Notes: a model not told the origin generated them from the letters alone. 64,000 bases of DNA from Nocardioides hwasunensis (GCF_014779665.1 NZ_JACXYY010000010.1:1-64000), one strand, 5' to 3'; shown: positions 23,366 to 32,734, counted from the first letter of the stretch. Numbers and translations: made by a program.

Positions 23366-24266
23366 GGGCGGTCTCCTTCGTCTGGCGCTGCGCCTCGTGA
23401 CGGGACTGGGCAGGGGAAGCGGTCCGGGGCGTGGACCGGCGGCGGCGGCGCGCGTCCCCGGTCGCCTCGCGGACCGCGTCCGCGAGCAGGTTGAGGGAGC
23501 CGACGGCCGCCATCATCAGCAGGCCCGGGAAGACGGGGGCCCACGGCTGCTGGGCGAGGTAGTCGAGGTCGGAGGCGAGCATGCCGCCCCAGGTCGGCGC
23601 CGGAGGAGAGACGCCGAGGCCGAGGAACGACAGCGACGCGACGACGAGCAGCGCGGCGCCGGTGGCCTGGGCGAAGGTGACCGCGACGTTGGGCAGCACC
23701 TTGCTCCAGATGTGCGTGCGGAGGGTCCACCACTCGGTGGCACCCATCAGCTCGGCCGCCTCGACGTACTGCTGGCGCCGCATGCCCATCGCGACCGACC
23801 GGGTGACGCGGAAGAAGATCGGGCTGATGAGCACCCCGATCGCGAACATCGCCTGCTGCAGGCCGTTGCCGAGCGTGCCGGCGACGGCGATCGCGAAGAC
23901 GGTGAACGGCAAGATGACCAGCGTGTCGCTGATCCGCAGCGTCAGCCACTCCAGGCGAGGGCCGAGCCACGCCGAGGCGAGACCGGACGGCACGCCGAGC
24001 GCGGCACCGATGATCACCGCCTCCGCGGCGCCGACCACCGAGAGACGGGTGCCGGACATCAGCCGGCTGAGCACGTCGCGGCCGACGTAGTCGGTGCCGA
24101 GCCAGTGCGTCGCGGACGGTCCCTCGAGGACGTGGTCGGTGTACTGCTTCAGCGGGTCGTGAGGCGCGAGCGCGCCGCCGAAGACGGTGAGGAACGCGAT
24201 GCCCGCGAGCACGACGAGGGCGAACCGGGCCGTCGGGATCCGCCAGAGGTTGCGCAGCGCGGTCAT
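23358..24266 (-). CDS. Dpp/Opp-type ABC transporter permease (DppC-like)
   Basis: A 302-residue inner-membrane permease. The N-terminal TM is FALVVLAGIAFLTVFGGALA, followed by the DppC-type ATHWLGTDYVGRDVLSRLMS (about 51-70), and the EAA loop region near MGMRRQQYVEAAELMGATEW. About six membrane segments. The C-terminal 30 residues are basic and may be non-core. Forms the channel with the DppB-like partner, whose gene it overlaps by 4 bases. Confidence 0.94.
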   Translation of the reverse strand: MTALRNLWRIPTARFALVVLAGIAFLTVFGGALAPHDPLKQYTDHVLEGPSATHWLGTDYVGRDVLSRLMSGTRLSVVGAAEAVIIGAALGVPSGLASAWLGPRLEWLTLRISDTLVILPFTVFAIAVAGTLGNGLQQAMFAIGVLISPIFFRVTRSVAMGMRRQQYVEAAELMGATEWWTLRTHIWSKVLPNVAVTFAQATGAALLVVASLSFLGLGVSPPAPTWGGMLASDLDYLAQQPWAPVFPGLLMMAAVGSLNLLADAVREATGDARRRRRSTPRTASPAQSRHEAQRQTKETARA

Positions 24267-25327
24267 CGCCGCACCCCCTGTCGACGGGCCGCCGGGTCGA
24301 GGACCTTCTGCAGCGCGTTGACCACCGAGCTCGCGACGACCACCACGACGGCGGTGACGAGCAGGGTTCCGAGGACGACGGGGACGTCGCCGCGCTCGGC
24401 GGACTGGAGCGCGAGCTGGGCGACGCCGGGCAGGCCGAAGAGCCGCTCGGTGATCACCGCTCCGCCGACGATGAGCGGGATCGCGAGGCCGATCACGGCC
24501 AGCGTGGGGGCGGCGGCGTTGCGCAGGACGTGGCCGAAGAGCACGCGCGAGCGACCGTAGCCGCGCATCTCGGCGCCGACCGCGTAGTTCTCACCGAGCG
24601 CGGTGACCATCGAGGTGCGCAGCTGGCGCGCGATCGAGGCCGCGACGTCGAGGCTCAGCGCGAGCGAGGGCAGGATCGCGAAGCGCAGCCACTGCGCCGG
24701 ATCCTGGTCGATCGGCACGTAGCCGCCCGAGGGCAGCAGCTGCAGTTTGACCGAGAAGACCACGATCAGCGCCATGCCGATGACGAACGGCGGCAGCGTC
24801 GCGAGCACCGAGCAGACCAGGGTCACCAGTCGGTCGAGGGGCCCGCCGTTGCTGAGCGCCGCCCCGATCCCGGCGCTCCCGCCGATCACGATGGCCAGCA
24901 GCAGCGCGAGCGCGGCGATCGACAGGTCGACCGGCAGGGCCTGCTTGATGCTGTCGGCGACCGGGATCGTGGTGAACCACGATTGCCCGAGATCGCCCTG
25001 GACGGCGTGCCCGAGCCAGGAGGCGTACTGCACGTGCAGCGGTCGGTCGAGACCGAACTCGTGGTTCATCCGCGCGATGTCGTCGGCGGTGGCGGTCTCG
25101 CCGAGCACGGCCGCGGCCGGGTTGCTGTCGCTCAGCGCTCCGAGCGCGAAGGTGATCACCGAGGCGAGCAGCAGCACGGTGACCGCCACCGCGAGGCCAC
25201 CTGCCGCGGTGCGCACGAGCGGTACGACGCGACGTGTCCGCACCGCCTCGACCGTCGGGGGCACGGCGGCCGGCGACGGCCGGCTCGGCGTCGTCGTACC
25301 GGCCTCGGGGGTGACGGTGAGGCTCAC
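24263..25327 (-). CDS. Dpp/Opp-type ABC transporter permease (DppB-like)
   Basis: A 354-residue permease with a 35-residue cytoplasmic extension before TM1 (GGLAVAVTVLLLASVITFAL). DppB features include HEFGLDRPLHVQYASWLGHA with VQGDLGQSW after it, IAALALLLAIVIGGSAGIGA, and RQLRTSMVTALGENYAVGAE as the EAA region. Six membrane spans. ATGA overlaps with both the binding-protein gene and the DppC-like gene mark one translational unit. Confidence 0.94.
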   Translation of the reverse strand: MSLTVTPEAGTTTPSRPSPAAVPPTVEAVRTRRVVPLVRTAAGGLAVAVTVLLLASVITFALGALSDSNPAAAVLGETATADDIARMNHEFGLDRPLHVQYASWLGHAVQGDLGQSWFTTIPVADSIKQALPVDLSIAALALLLAIVIGGSAGIGAALSNGGPLDRLVTLVCSVLATLPPFVIGMALIVVFSVKLQLLPSGGYVPIDQDPAQWLRFAILPSLALSLDVAASIARQLRTSMVTALGENYAVGAEMRGYGRSRVLFGHVLRNAAAPTLAVIGLAIPLIVGGAVITERLFGLPGVAQLALQSAERGDVPVVLGTLLVTAVVVVVASSVVNALQKVLDPAARRQGVRR

Positions 25328-26874
25328 GCGGTCACACCTTCGAAGCGGCGCAGGCTCGGGCGCGTCGGGAGCCCGCTCACGCCCTTGCGGGCGATCACGG
25401 CCGGCACCAGCGTGAGGAAGGTGTTCGGGAAGGACGTGACCGCGATCTTCGTCGCCTCCTGGAGGAGGGCGGGATAGGTCGGGTCGTCGGTCGGCGTGCG
25501 CTTGACCTTCTCCAGCTGCGCGTCGAGCTCGGGGTTGGTCGTGCGACCCGGGTTCATCAGGCCCTCGGCCCCGAAGAGCACCTGGAAGGCCTGCACGGGC
25601 GACTCGCGCCCGGCGAAGCCGTCGTAGGCGAGCGCCTTCGAGTGCTCGAGGTAGACCAGCTGCGTGTGCTGGGTGGCAGGGATCGAGTCGATCGTCGCCT
25701 CGATGCCCACCTCCTTGAGCTGTGCCTGGGTCAGCTCGACCGCCGCGTCGCTCTGCCCGCTGCTGGTGAAGACCGCCTTGATCGGGGTCTTGAGACCAGC
25801 GTCCGCGAGGACCTGGCGCGACTTGTCGGGGTCGTAGGCGTAGATGCTCGCCAGCTCCGGGTTGTAGCCGACGTAGCCGGGCGGGAACGGCTGGTAGCTG
25901 ACGTCGCCGACGCCGAAGGCCGCCACCTCCTTGAGCTTCTCGCGGTCGATGGCGTACTTCATCGCCTCCACGACCGCCGGCTCGTCGAACGGCGCCATCG
26001 TCACGTTCACGTCGAGGACGCTGACGAACATCGTGTTGATCACCTGGACGTCCAGACCGGCGTCCTTGGCCTGCTGGAGCTGAGCTCCGCCGAGGCGGAC
26101 CAGGTTGAACTGGCCCGAGCGGGCTGCGGCCACGGCGGTCGACGGGTCCGGCTGCGGGTAGAGCTCGAAGTTCTCCACCTTGATCTCGTCGGCGGCGGAG
26201 AAGTTCGGGTTCTTCTTCAGCGTCGCGTGGTCGTTCTGGACGTACGACGTCAAGGTGAACGGACCCGACCCGGCGGGCTGCGTCGCCAGCGAGTCGGCGT
26301 CCTTCTCGAAGACGGCCGGGTTGACGACCATGCCGGTCTTGCCGGCGAAGAGGAGCGGGTACTGGTAGTCGACCTCGGTGAGCTCGACGACGACGTCGAG
26401 GTCGCCGTCGGCCTTGACGGACTTGATCGTCGCCATCTGCGGAGCGATCAGCGACCCGTCCTGGGTGCGACCGCGCTCGATCGACTTCGCGACCGCGGTG
26501 GCGTCGAGCGGGCTGCCGTCACTGAACTTCAGGTCGGGCCGGAGGGTGAACGTGACGACCTTGCCGGAGTCGTCGTAGGTCCACTTCTCGGCCAGCCACG
26601 GGGTGGCGTTGCCCTGGTCGTCGAGCGCCGTGATCGCGTCGTAGGTCAGGGCGAGCATCTGCACGTCCGAGCCGGCAGAGGAGGTCACCGGGTCCCACGT
26701 GGTCGGCAGCTGCCAGGCCCACTTGATGGTGCCGGTGCCCCCGGCGGAGCTGCTGCCTCCGACCGTGGACGTGCCCCCGCACGCCTCGAGGCCGAGCACG
26801 AGGCCGGCGGCGAGGCTCAGGCCGAGGAATCCGCGGCGGGACGGGGTGAGGATCGGGGAGCTGGCGCGCGTCAT
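25324..26874 (-). CDS. Family 5 extracellular solute-binding lipoprotein
   Basis: A 516-residue solute-binding protein for the adjacent ABC importer. The N-terminus combines a twin-arginine motif (SRRGFLGLSLAAGLVLGLEA, residues 13-32) with a lipobox ending at Cys33, so it is probably a Tat-exported lipoprotein. The family 5 signature region follows: WLAEKWTYDDSGKVVTFTLR and LKFSDGSPLDATAVAKSIER. Family 5 proteins bind peptides but also nickel, opines, sugars and sulfur compounds such as glutathione; ligand cannot be inferred from sequence. 83 bases separate it from the monooxygenase gene upstream. Confidence 0.94.
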   Translation of the reverse strand: MTRASSPILTPSRRGFLGLSLAAGLVLGLEACGGTSTVGGSSSAGGTGTIKWAWQLPTTWDPVTSSAGSDVQMLALTYDAITALDDQGNATPWLAEKWTYDDSGKVVTFTLRPDLKFSDGSPLDATAVAKSIERGRTQDGSLIAPQMATIKSVKADGDLDVVVELTEVDYQYPLLFAGKTGMVVNPAVFEKDADSLATQPAGSGPFTLTSYVQNDHATLKKNPNFSAADEIKVENFELYPQPDPSTAVAAARSGQFNLVRLGGAQLQQAKDAGLDVQVINTMFVSVLDVNVTMAPFDEPAVVEAMKYAIDREKLKEVAAFGVGDVSYQPFPPGYVGYNPELASIYAYDPDKSRQVLADAGLKTPIKAVFTSSGQSDAAVELTQAQLKEVGIEATIDSIPATQHTQLVYLEHSKALAYDGFAGRESPVQAFQVLFGAEGLMNPGRTTNPELDAQLEKVKRTPTDDPTYPALLQEATKIAVTSFPNTFLTLVPAVIARKGVSGLPTRPSLRRFEGVTA

Positions 26875-26957
26875 GGTGAGCGTGTGCCTTTCGGGTCAGG
26901 TCGGCGTCGATCTGGGTCGAGTCGTACGACGGTGGGTGGGGGTGGGCGCGGCCGGCG

Positions 26958-28301
26958 TCAGCCGGCGTGGCGGGCCGCCGTGTGGCGGTTGACCGGCACG
27001 GGCAGCCCGAGATGCCCGCGCAGGTGGGTGGAGTCGTAGTCGGCGCGGAAGACACCGCGCTCCTGGAGGATCGGGACGACCTCGTCGACGATCCGGCGGA
27101 AGTTGGCCGGGTGGTCGAGGCCGATGTTGAAGCCGTCGCAGGCCCGGGCCTCCCACCACTCCACGAGCTTGTCGGCGACGGTGGTGGCCGATCCGACGAA
27201 CTCGCTCTTGCGGAACGCCCGGGTGGCCTCGACGGCCTGTCGCAGCGTCCAGCCGTTGTCGGTGGCACGCTGGGTGACAGCCTTGGCCTGGGTGTAGAAG
27301 GACCGCTCGCCGTGCACCAGCGCCTCGGCCGGGAACGGCGCGTCGAGGTCGTACTGGGTGAAGTCGTGCCAGCCGAAGGGCCGGCCGAACTCACGCAGCG
27401 CGGCGCCGAAGGTGTGGTCGCGGTCGTTGTTGAGCGCCTCGATCTCGCGGGCGTCCTCGTCGGTGTCGCCGACGACGACCTTGACGCCGGGCATGACCAC
27501 GACGTGGTCGGGGTTGCGGCCGAACCGGTCCCGCGACCGGGTCTTGATGTCGTCGTAGAACGCCTGGCCACTGGGGATGTCGGCGGCATGGGTGAAGATC
27601 CCCTCCCCCACGCTGGCGCCGAGGTCGCGGCCCTGGTCGGAGTCACCGGCCTGGAAGATCACCGGGTGGCCCTGGGCGGAGCGGACCAGGTTGAGCGGCC
27701 CGCGCACGGAGAAGTAGGTGCCCTCGTGGTCGAGGACGTGCTGCTTGCTGGGATCGAGGAACTGCCCGGTCTCGCGGTCGCGGACGAAGGCGTCGTCCTC
27801 GTAGGAGTCCCAGAGCGCCCGCGCGAGCTCGACGTACTCCTGTGCGCGGCCGTAGCGGGTGTCGTAGTCGTAGTGCTCGTCGAGACCGTAGTTGCCGGCC
27901 GTCCCCGCGTCGCCGGTCGTGACGACGTTCCAGCCCGCGCGGCCACCGCTGATGAGGTCGAGCGAGCCGAACCGGCGCACCAGGTTGAACGGGCTGTTGA
28001 AGCTGGTGGTCGCCGTGCCGACGAGACCGATGCGGCTCGTCTGCGTGGCGAGCGCGCTGAGCAGCGTGAGGGGCTCGAGGCGGTTGAGGTAGTGGGGCGG
28101 GGAGAACGGGGTGATGAACTGGCTGTCGACGATGAAGACCAGGTCGAACTTGCCGCGCTCGGCGAGCTGGGCCATCTCCACGAACCAGTCGATGCTGACG
28201 CTGGCGTCGCCGGGGATCTCCGGGTCGAGCCACAGGGTGTGGCTGCCTGGCCCGCCGGTGCCGTACGGCACGGCTCCCAGGTGCATCTGCCTCGTGGTCA
28301 T
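26958..28301 (-). CDS. NtaA/SnaA/DszA-family flavin-dependent monooxygenase
   Basis: A 447-residue luciferase-fold monooxygenase of the NtaA/SnaA/DszA/SoxA group, which includes nitrilotriacetate and dibenzothiophene-sulfone oxygenases. Marks: GSHTLWLDPEIPGDASVSID, FDLVFIVDSQFI, LTLLSALATQTSRIGLVGTA, FNLVRRFGSLDLISGGRAGW followed by NVVTTGD, and HPVIFQAGDSDQGRDLGASV. ATG 28301 is chosen because GAGGGAG lies 4-5 bases before it; an upstream ATG at 28325 has a weaker site. First gene of the operon, facing the divergent LysR gene, and presumably the most strongly expressed. Confidence 0.92.
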   Translation of the reverse strand: MTTRQMHLGAVPYGTGGPGSHTLWLDPEIPGDASVSIDWFVEMAQLAERGKFDLVFIVDSQFITPFSPPHYLNRLEPLTLLSALATQTSRIGLVGTATTSFNSPFNLVRRFGSLDLISGGRAGWNVVTTGDAGTAGNYGLDEHYDYDTRYGRAQEYVELARALWDSYEDDAFVRDRETGQFLDPSKQHVLDHEGTYFSVRGPLNLVRSAQGHPVIFQAGDSDQGRDLGASVGEGIFTHAADIPSGQAFYDDIKTRSRDRFGRNPDHVVVMPGVKVVVGDTDEDAREIEALNNDRDHTFGAALREFGRPFGWHDFTQYDLDAPFPAEALVHGERSFYTQAKAVTQRATDNGWTLRQAVEATRAFRKSEFVGSATTVADKLVEWWEARACDGFNIGLDHPANFRRIVDEVVPILQERGVFRADYDSTHLRGHLGLPVPVNRHTAARHAG

Positions 28302-28341
28302 CGACTCCCTCTCGCGCTTGTTCATCTTTCTCTACTAACTT

Positions 28342-28419
28342 AATGGACTATTGCAGCAGGATCCAACGCCGGTCCGTGATGCGTGTCATCGCGACCCGTG
28401 ATCAATAGTCGACTAATCT
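28342..28419. promoter_or_regulatory. Divergent LysR/monooxygenase promoter region with inverted repeat
   Basis: GACTATTG (28346-28353) and CAATAGTC (28403-28410) are inverted copies about 50 bases apart, with further partial symmetry outward (TTAA/CTAA). Leftward, TTGGAT and TAAGTT separated by 18 bases form a plausible promoter for the operon. Rightward, TAATCT at 28414-28419 ends 7 bases before the LysR ATG, so that message could be leaderless. Spaced repeats like these are typical of LysR-type binding regions. Confidence 0.5.
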
Positions 28420-28426
28420 GATCGAC

Positions 28427-29285
28427 ATGGAACGCATCCTCGACATCGGCCCCCTCCGCAGCCTCGTGGCCGTGGCCGACTGCGGCGGCTTCCAGCGCGC
28501 CGCCGAGGCTGCACCTGAGCCAGGCCGGGGTGAGCCAGCACGTGCGCCGCCTCGAGGCCGCGACCGGTCTCCGCCTCGTCGAACGACACGGTCGCGGATC
28601 GCGGTTCACCGGCGACGGCGAGCGCCTGCTCGCCTCCGCCCGCCGCATCCTGTCCGCCCACGACGAGGCGCTGCGCGACCTCGCCGGCGCGCACCTCGAG
28701 ATCACTCTCGGCTCGACCGAGCACGCCGCGGCGCGACTCCTCCCGTCGCTGTCGGCATCGCTCGAGGGCGCCGGCTCGGAGACGTTCCGCTACCGCATCG
28801 ACCGCGGTGCGCGTCTGCGCGAGGGCCTCGCCTCCGGCCAGGTCGACCTCGCGCTCCTGCTCAACGCCGCCGATCAGCCCGGCGCCGTGCCGGTCGGGGC
28901 GCTGGAGCTCTCCTGGTACGCCGCCGAGTCCTGGCGGCTCCCCGTCGCACCCGATCCGGTGCCCGTGGTCGCCTTCGACAACCCCTGCGAGCTGCGCAAG
29001 CGAGCCCTCCAGACCCTGGCCGACCACGGCCTGCCCGCGACGATCGGCGCCGAGGCCACCCAGCTCGCCGGGGTGCAGGCCGCCGTCAGCGCCGGCCTGG
29101 GCGTCGCCCTGATGGCGCTCGAGGAGCCGCCGCCGGGGCTCGTCGTGGTGCACGACCTCCCGGCCCCGGAGCCGCTGATGCTCTACGTCTGCCCGCGTGC
29201 CGGGCTCGCCGACGACGTCGTACGACTGGCGGCGGACGCGGTCGCCGCGGTGCTCGCCGAGCCACGGCTCGCACTCACGTCGTAG
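28427..29285 (+). pseudogene. LysR-type transcriptional regulator with an apparent frameshift in the HTH
   Basis: The reading frame from ATG 28427 encodes MERILDIGPLRSLVAVADCG and GFQRAAEA, a typical LysR N-terminus, then becomes nonsense. The frame beginning one base later carries LHLSQAG and the rest: VSQHVRRLEAATGLRLVERH, the effector domain and the C-terminus, ending TAG 29283-29285. The switch point is at 28508, where GAGGCTGCAC replaces the expected GAG-GCN-CTG-CAC, a 2-base loss (or 1-base gain). A GTG at 28530 would start after the recognition helix. Either the gene is broken, recoded, or a sequencing error is present. It is divergent from the organosulfur-type operon it should regulate. 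Confidence 0.75.
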
Positions 29286-29361
29286 CTGCTGCTACCGAAC
29301 GGTCGGGGTCGTGCAACCGCGCGATGCGGCCCTGACTGCTCGGTCGCGCGACGCCTCCGGC

Positions 29362-30528
29362 TCAGACCGTCTCGAACCTGATGCCCGCGGCCTGCAGCCG
29401 GGCCAGCAGTGCGTCGCCCATCGCGACGGCGGGGGTGACCTGGCCCGCGGTGTCGGGGTTGTCGTCGAGGGCCAGGCACAGCGCGGCCTCCGAGAGCATC
29501 TTCGCGGTCTCGGTGTAGCCCGGGTCCCCGCCGGAGACGCGGGTGCGCACGGTCCGGTCACCCGCCTCGCCGACGAAGTCGACGGTGAACCACGACCTGT
29601 CCCGCTTCGACTCGTCCGGCCCGGAGCCCTGCGGCACCTTGCCCTTGAGGAAGTCGCGCACCGGTCGCACCTGGGCGGCGACGGTCAGCGCGCCGACGCC
29701 GAGCGCGCCACCGGCGGCGTAGCGCAGGGTCTTGGTGCCGGCCCAGTGGGAGTAGCGGAACTTCGGGCCGTACGCCGCCAGCGCGGCGCCGGAGCGCGCG
29801 ACGACGATCGGGTCGATGGTCGGGAGCGGCAGCAACCAGTAGCCGAGCAGCGGGTCGCGGTGCGGCTTGCCGCCGACCGAGCGTGACGAGCGTCCGTCGG
29901 CCGGCCGGCCCTCGGCGCGTCGGCGCTCGGCGTACGTCTTCCTCATCTGCTTGGCCCGGGCGAACTGGTCGAGCGCGGAGTGGAAGGTGCCGCCGGAGAA
30001 CGTGCCGGCCGAGCGCACCACGCCGCGCATCGTGATCGGCCGGTCCGAGGGCAGCTGCCGCACGGTGTAGTAGGCGCCGAGGTCGTGCGGGATCGAGTCG
30101 AAGCCGCACGCGTGGACGAGCCGGGCACCGGTGCGCAGCGCGGTCCGGTGGTGCTGGAGGTAGGTGCGGTCGACGAACTCGGGCTCGCCGGTGAGGTCGA
30201 GGTAGTCGGTGCCGGCCTCGGCGCACGCGGCGACGAGGGGGCCTCCGTGCTCGAGGTAGGGCCCGATCGTGGTGACCACGACGCGCGTCTGCCGGGCCAC
30301 GTCGGCGAGGGCGGCGTCGTCGGCGGAGTCCGCGACCAGCACCTCGACGCCCGTCGCGCCGCGGTCGGCCAGTCGTCGGCGTACGGCCTCGAGCTTGTCG
30401 GCGTTGCGGCCGGCGATCGCCCAGCGGAGGCCGTCGGGCGCGTGGGCCGCGAGGTGGTCGGCGGTGAGCCCGCCGGTGAACCCGGTGGCGCCGAACAGCA
30501 CGATGTCGAAGGTCCGGTCGTCGCTCAT
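29362..30528 (-). CDS. Saccharopine dehydrogenase-like reductase (trans-acting enoyl reductase type)
   Basis: A 388-residue protein with an N-terminal Rossmann fold: FDIVLFGATGFTGGLTADHL (about 7-26) and WAIAGRNADKLEAVRRRL. DYLDLTGEPEFVDRTYLQHH and LVHACGFDSIPHDLGAYYTV are highly typical of the saccharopine-dehydrogenase-like group that includes mycobacterial trans-acting enoyl reductases. It probably reduces or rearranges a lipid-type substrate; no polyketide synthase is adjacent, so the exact job is unknown. ATG 30528. Confidence 0.88.
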   Translation of the reverse strand: MSDDRTFDIVLFGATGFTGGLTADHLAAHAPDGLRWAIAGRNADKLEAVRRRLADRGATGVEVLVADSADDAALADVARQTRVVVTTIGPYLEHGGPLVAACAEAGTDYLDLTGEPEFVDRTYLQHHRTALRTGARLVHACGFDSIPHDLGAYYTVRQLPSDRPITMRGVVRSAGTFSGGTFHSALDQFARAKQMRKTYAERRRAEGRPADGRSSRSVGGKPHRDPLLGYWLLPLPTIDPIVVARSGAALAAYGPKFRYSHWAGTKTLRYAAGGALGVGALTVAAQVRPVRDFLKGKVPQGSGPDESKRDRSWFTVDFVGEAGDRTVRTRVSGGDPGYTETAKMLSEAALCLALDDNPDTAGQVTPAVAMGDALLARLQAAGIRFETV

Positions 30529-30592
30529 CGCGTCATCGTGCCACGCGCCGCGTCGTCCGGAACCGGGCGGCCGCGGGCACCGTCCCACCGCC

Positions 30593-32437
30593 ATGCACCT
30601 GCGCACCACCCTCACCGGCGTCACCGTCCTCGCCAGCCTCGCGGTCGCCGGCGGGGTGGGCTACCGCATCGGCCAGGAGGACGGGCCGGCCGGCACCCCG
30701 CCGCCGCCCCGCCTCGCGCTCGCCAACTCCGACCTCGCCGTCGCGTCGTCGTGCGACGCGCTGCTCGAGTCCTACGTGGACCGCGGGGTGGAGCAGGTCG
30801 GGGCCTGGGGCTGGGGAGGCGGCGTCGTCCTCCAGGAGGGCGACGTCAGCATGCCGCTCTCGTCCAGCGCGGCGGGTGGCGTCGAGCGGTCGATGCCGAC
30901 GACCTCGCGCACGACCAGCGAGGAGTCCGGCACCAACGTCCAGGAGGCGGGCGTCGACGAGTCCGACGTGGTGAAGGTCGCCGGCTCCCTCCTGCTGCGG
31001 ATGCGCGACGGCGCGCTCATGGCGTACGACGTCTCCGCCGGCACCCCGGCCCTGCTGTCGACGACCCGGATCCCCGACGCGCATGGCGCGGGCCGGGTCG
31101 GCGACCCGAGCGGCGAGCTGGTGCTCGTCGACGGTCGAGCGGTGGTCCTCGGCTCGACAGGTGGCAGCACCGTGGTCACGACCGTCGACCTGTCCGACCC
31201 GACCTCGCCGAGCATCGTCGACACCACGACGATCACCGGCCGGGCGTCTGCGGTGCGGGTGCACGGCGACGTGGTGCGCATCGTGGTCCGGTCCGACCTG
31301 CCCACGCTCGACTTCTCCAGCCCCGACGGGGCCCTCGGCGAGCTCCGCGCCGGGCTGCGCAACCGCGCGCTGGTGCGCGCCACGACCCTGGCCGACTGGC
31401 TCCCGACGGTCGACGGGCGGCCCGTCGTGGACTGCGACGACGTCGCCGTGCCCGACGACGAGACCCTGGCGCTCGGCACCACCACGGTCGTGGCCTTCGA
31501 CCCGGCCGACCCCGCGGCGCGGACCGCCACCGCGGTCGCGACGGACTCCGACACGTCGTACTTCTCGGCCGACCGGTTCTACCTCGCCGCCGGCGCCCCG
31601 TCGTGGGGCTGGTCGGAGTGCCTGACCTGCCGGAGGCCGATGAGCGCCCCACGCGACACCACGCCGATCTTCGCCTTCGCGCTGGACGGCACCGACGCGA
31701 CGTACGTCGCCTCCGGCGAGGTGCGCGGCACGATCGCCGACCGCTGGTCGGTGGACGCCGTCGGCGACTCGCTGCGGGTGGCTGTCGGTCCCGGCGTCGG
31801 CACCGCTGACGCGAACTCCGTCGTCACCCTCCGCGAGGAGGGCTCGTCGCTGGTCGAGGACGGTCGCGTCGACGGCCTCGGGGTCGGTGAGGAGATCACG
31901 TCCGTGCGGTGGTTTGACGACCTGGCGATCGTGGTCACCTTCCGCCAGACCGACCCGCTCTACGCCGTCGACCTCACCGACCCGGCCGCACCCGTCCTGC
32001 TCGGCGAGCTGAAGATCCCTGGCTACTCCGACTACCTCCACCCGCTCGGCGAGCACCGGCTGATCGGCATCGGGCAGGACGCCGACGCGCAGGGCGTCCT
32101 GCGGGGCGCGCAGGCCGCGCTCTTCGACGTCACCGACCTCACCGCGCCGCGGCAGATCGACGTGGTGCGCTACGACCGCGACACGTTCGCCGGCGCGAGC
32201 GCCGACCCGCGGCAGTTCACCTGGCTGCCCGACCAGCGCACCGCGCTCACCGTCGTCTCCCGGTTCGGGGCTGCCGGCACGACCGGCTGGGTTTCGGTCC
32301 TCTCGCTCGCCGACGGGGCGATGACCAACCGGATGGTCGACGTCGGCCCCGACGTCGACGGCGTGCGCCTGGTGCCGCTCGCCTCCGGGAAGGTCGTGCT
32401 GGTCACCGGCGACGACGTCTCGTTCCTGGCCCTGTGA
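30593..32437 (+). CDS. Secreted/anchored beta-propeller-domain protein
   Basis: A 614-residue protein. The N-terminus has a short hydrophobic signal/anchor (LTGVTVLASLAVAGGVGYRI, about 7-26). The rest matches the Beta_propel (DUF2880-like) domain: TNVQEAGVDESDVVKVAG (about 113-130), which opens the domain in this family, then repeating beta-rich blocks such as VTTVDLSDPTSPSIV, YAVDLTDPAAPVLLGELKIP and ALFDVTDLTAPRQID. Such proteins are extracytoplasmic in bacteria and archaea with no assigned role. ATG 30593; divergent from the reductase gene. Confidence 0.82.
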   Translation: MHLRTTLTGVTVLASLAVAGGVGYRIGQEDGPAGTPPPPRLALANSDLAVASSCDALLESYVDRGVEQVGAWGWGGGVVLQEGDVSMPLSSSAAGGVERSMPTTSRTTSEESGTNVQEAGVDESDVVKVAGSLLLRMRDGALMAYDVSAGTPALLSTTRIPDAHGAGRVGDPSGELVLVDGRAVVLGSTGGSTVVTTVDLSDPTSPSIVDTTTITGRASAVRVHGDVVRIVVRSDLPTLDFSSPDGALGELRAGLRNRALVRATTLADWLPTVDGRPVVDCDDVAVPDDETLALGTTTVVAFDPADPAARTATAVATDSDTSYFSADRFYLAAGAPSWGWSECLTCRRPMSAPRDTTPIFAFALDGTDATYVASGEVRGTIADRWSVDAVGDSLRVAVGPGVGTADANSVVTLREEGSSLVEDGRVDGLGVGEEITSVRWFDDLAIVVTFRQTDPLYAVDLTDPAAPVLLGELKIPGYSDYLHPLGEHRLIGIGQDADAQGVLRGAQAALFDVTDLTAPRQIDVVRYDRDTFAGASADPRQFTWLPDQRTALTVVSRFGAAGTTGWVSVLSLADGAMTNRMVDVGPDVDGVRLVPLASGKVVLVTGDDVSFLAL

Positions 32438-32467
32438 GCCGCACGCGCACCGTCGTACCCTCGACAC

Positions 32468-32734
32468 ATGTGCCGCAACATCCGCCCGCTCAACAACTTC
32501 GAGCCGCCGGCGTCGCGTGACGAGGTCACGGCAGCCGCGCTGCAGTACGTCCGCAAGGTGGCCGGGACGACCAAGCCGTCGCAGGCCAACGAGGAGGCGT
32601 TCTACGCGGCCGTCAAGGAGATCGCCCACATCACCGAGCACCTCCTCGACGACCTGGTGACCACCGCGCCGCCGAAGAACCGCGAGGTCGAGGCGGCCAA
32701 GGCACGAGCCCGCGCGCAGGCGCGCTACGCGTGA
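32468..32734 (+). CDS. DUF2277-family small protein
   Basis: 88 residues starting MCRNIRPLNNFEPPASRDEV, the very conserved DUF2277 opening, with LQYVRKVAGTTKPSQANEEA in the middle. Function unknown; members resemble small DNA-associated or stress-linked helical proteins. Its stop overlaps the sirtuin start by 4 bases (GTGA), pairing the two translationally. Confidence 0.9.
   Translation: MCRNIRPLNNFEPPASRDEVTAAALQYVRKVAGTTKPSQANEEAFYAAVKEIAHITEHLLDDLVTTAPPKNREVEAAKARARAQARYA

Noticed and set aside
14850..28301. Antibiotic biosynthesis cluster
   Set aside because: Many oxygenases are present, but no synthetase, carrier protein or resistance gene; the importer and flavin reductases fit catabolism better.
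28530..29285. LysR gene starting at GTG 28530 as an intact CDS
   Set aside because: It would lack the first half of the HTH, which is present in the other frame immediately upstream.
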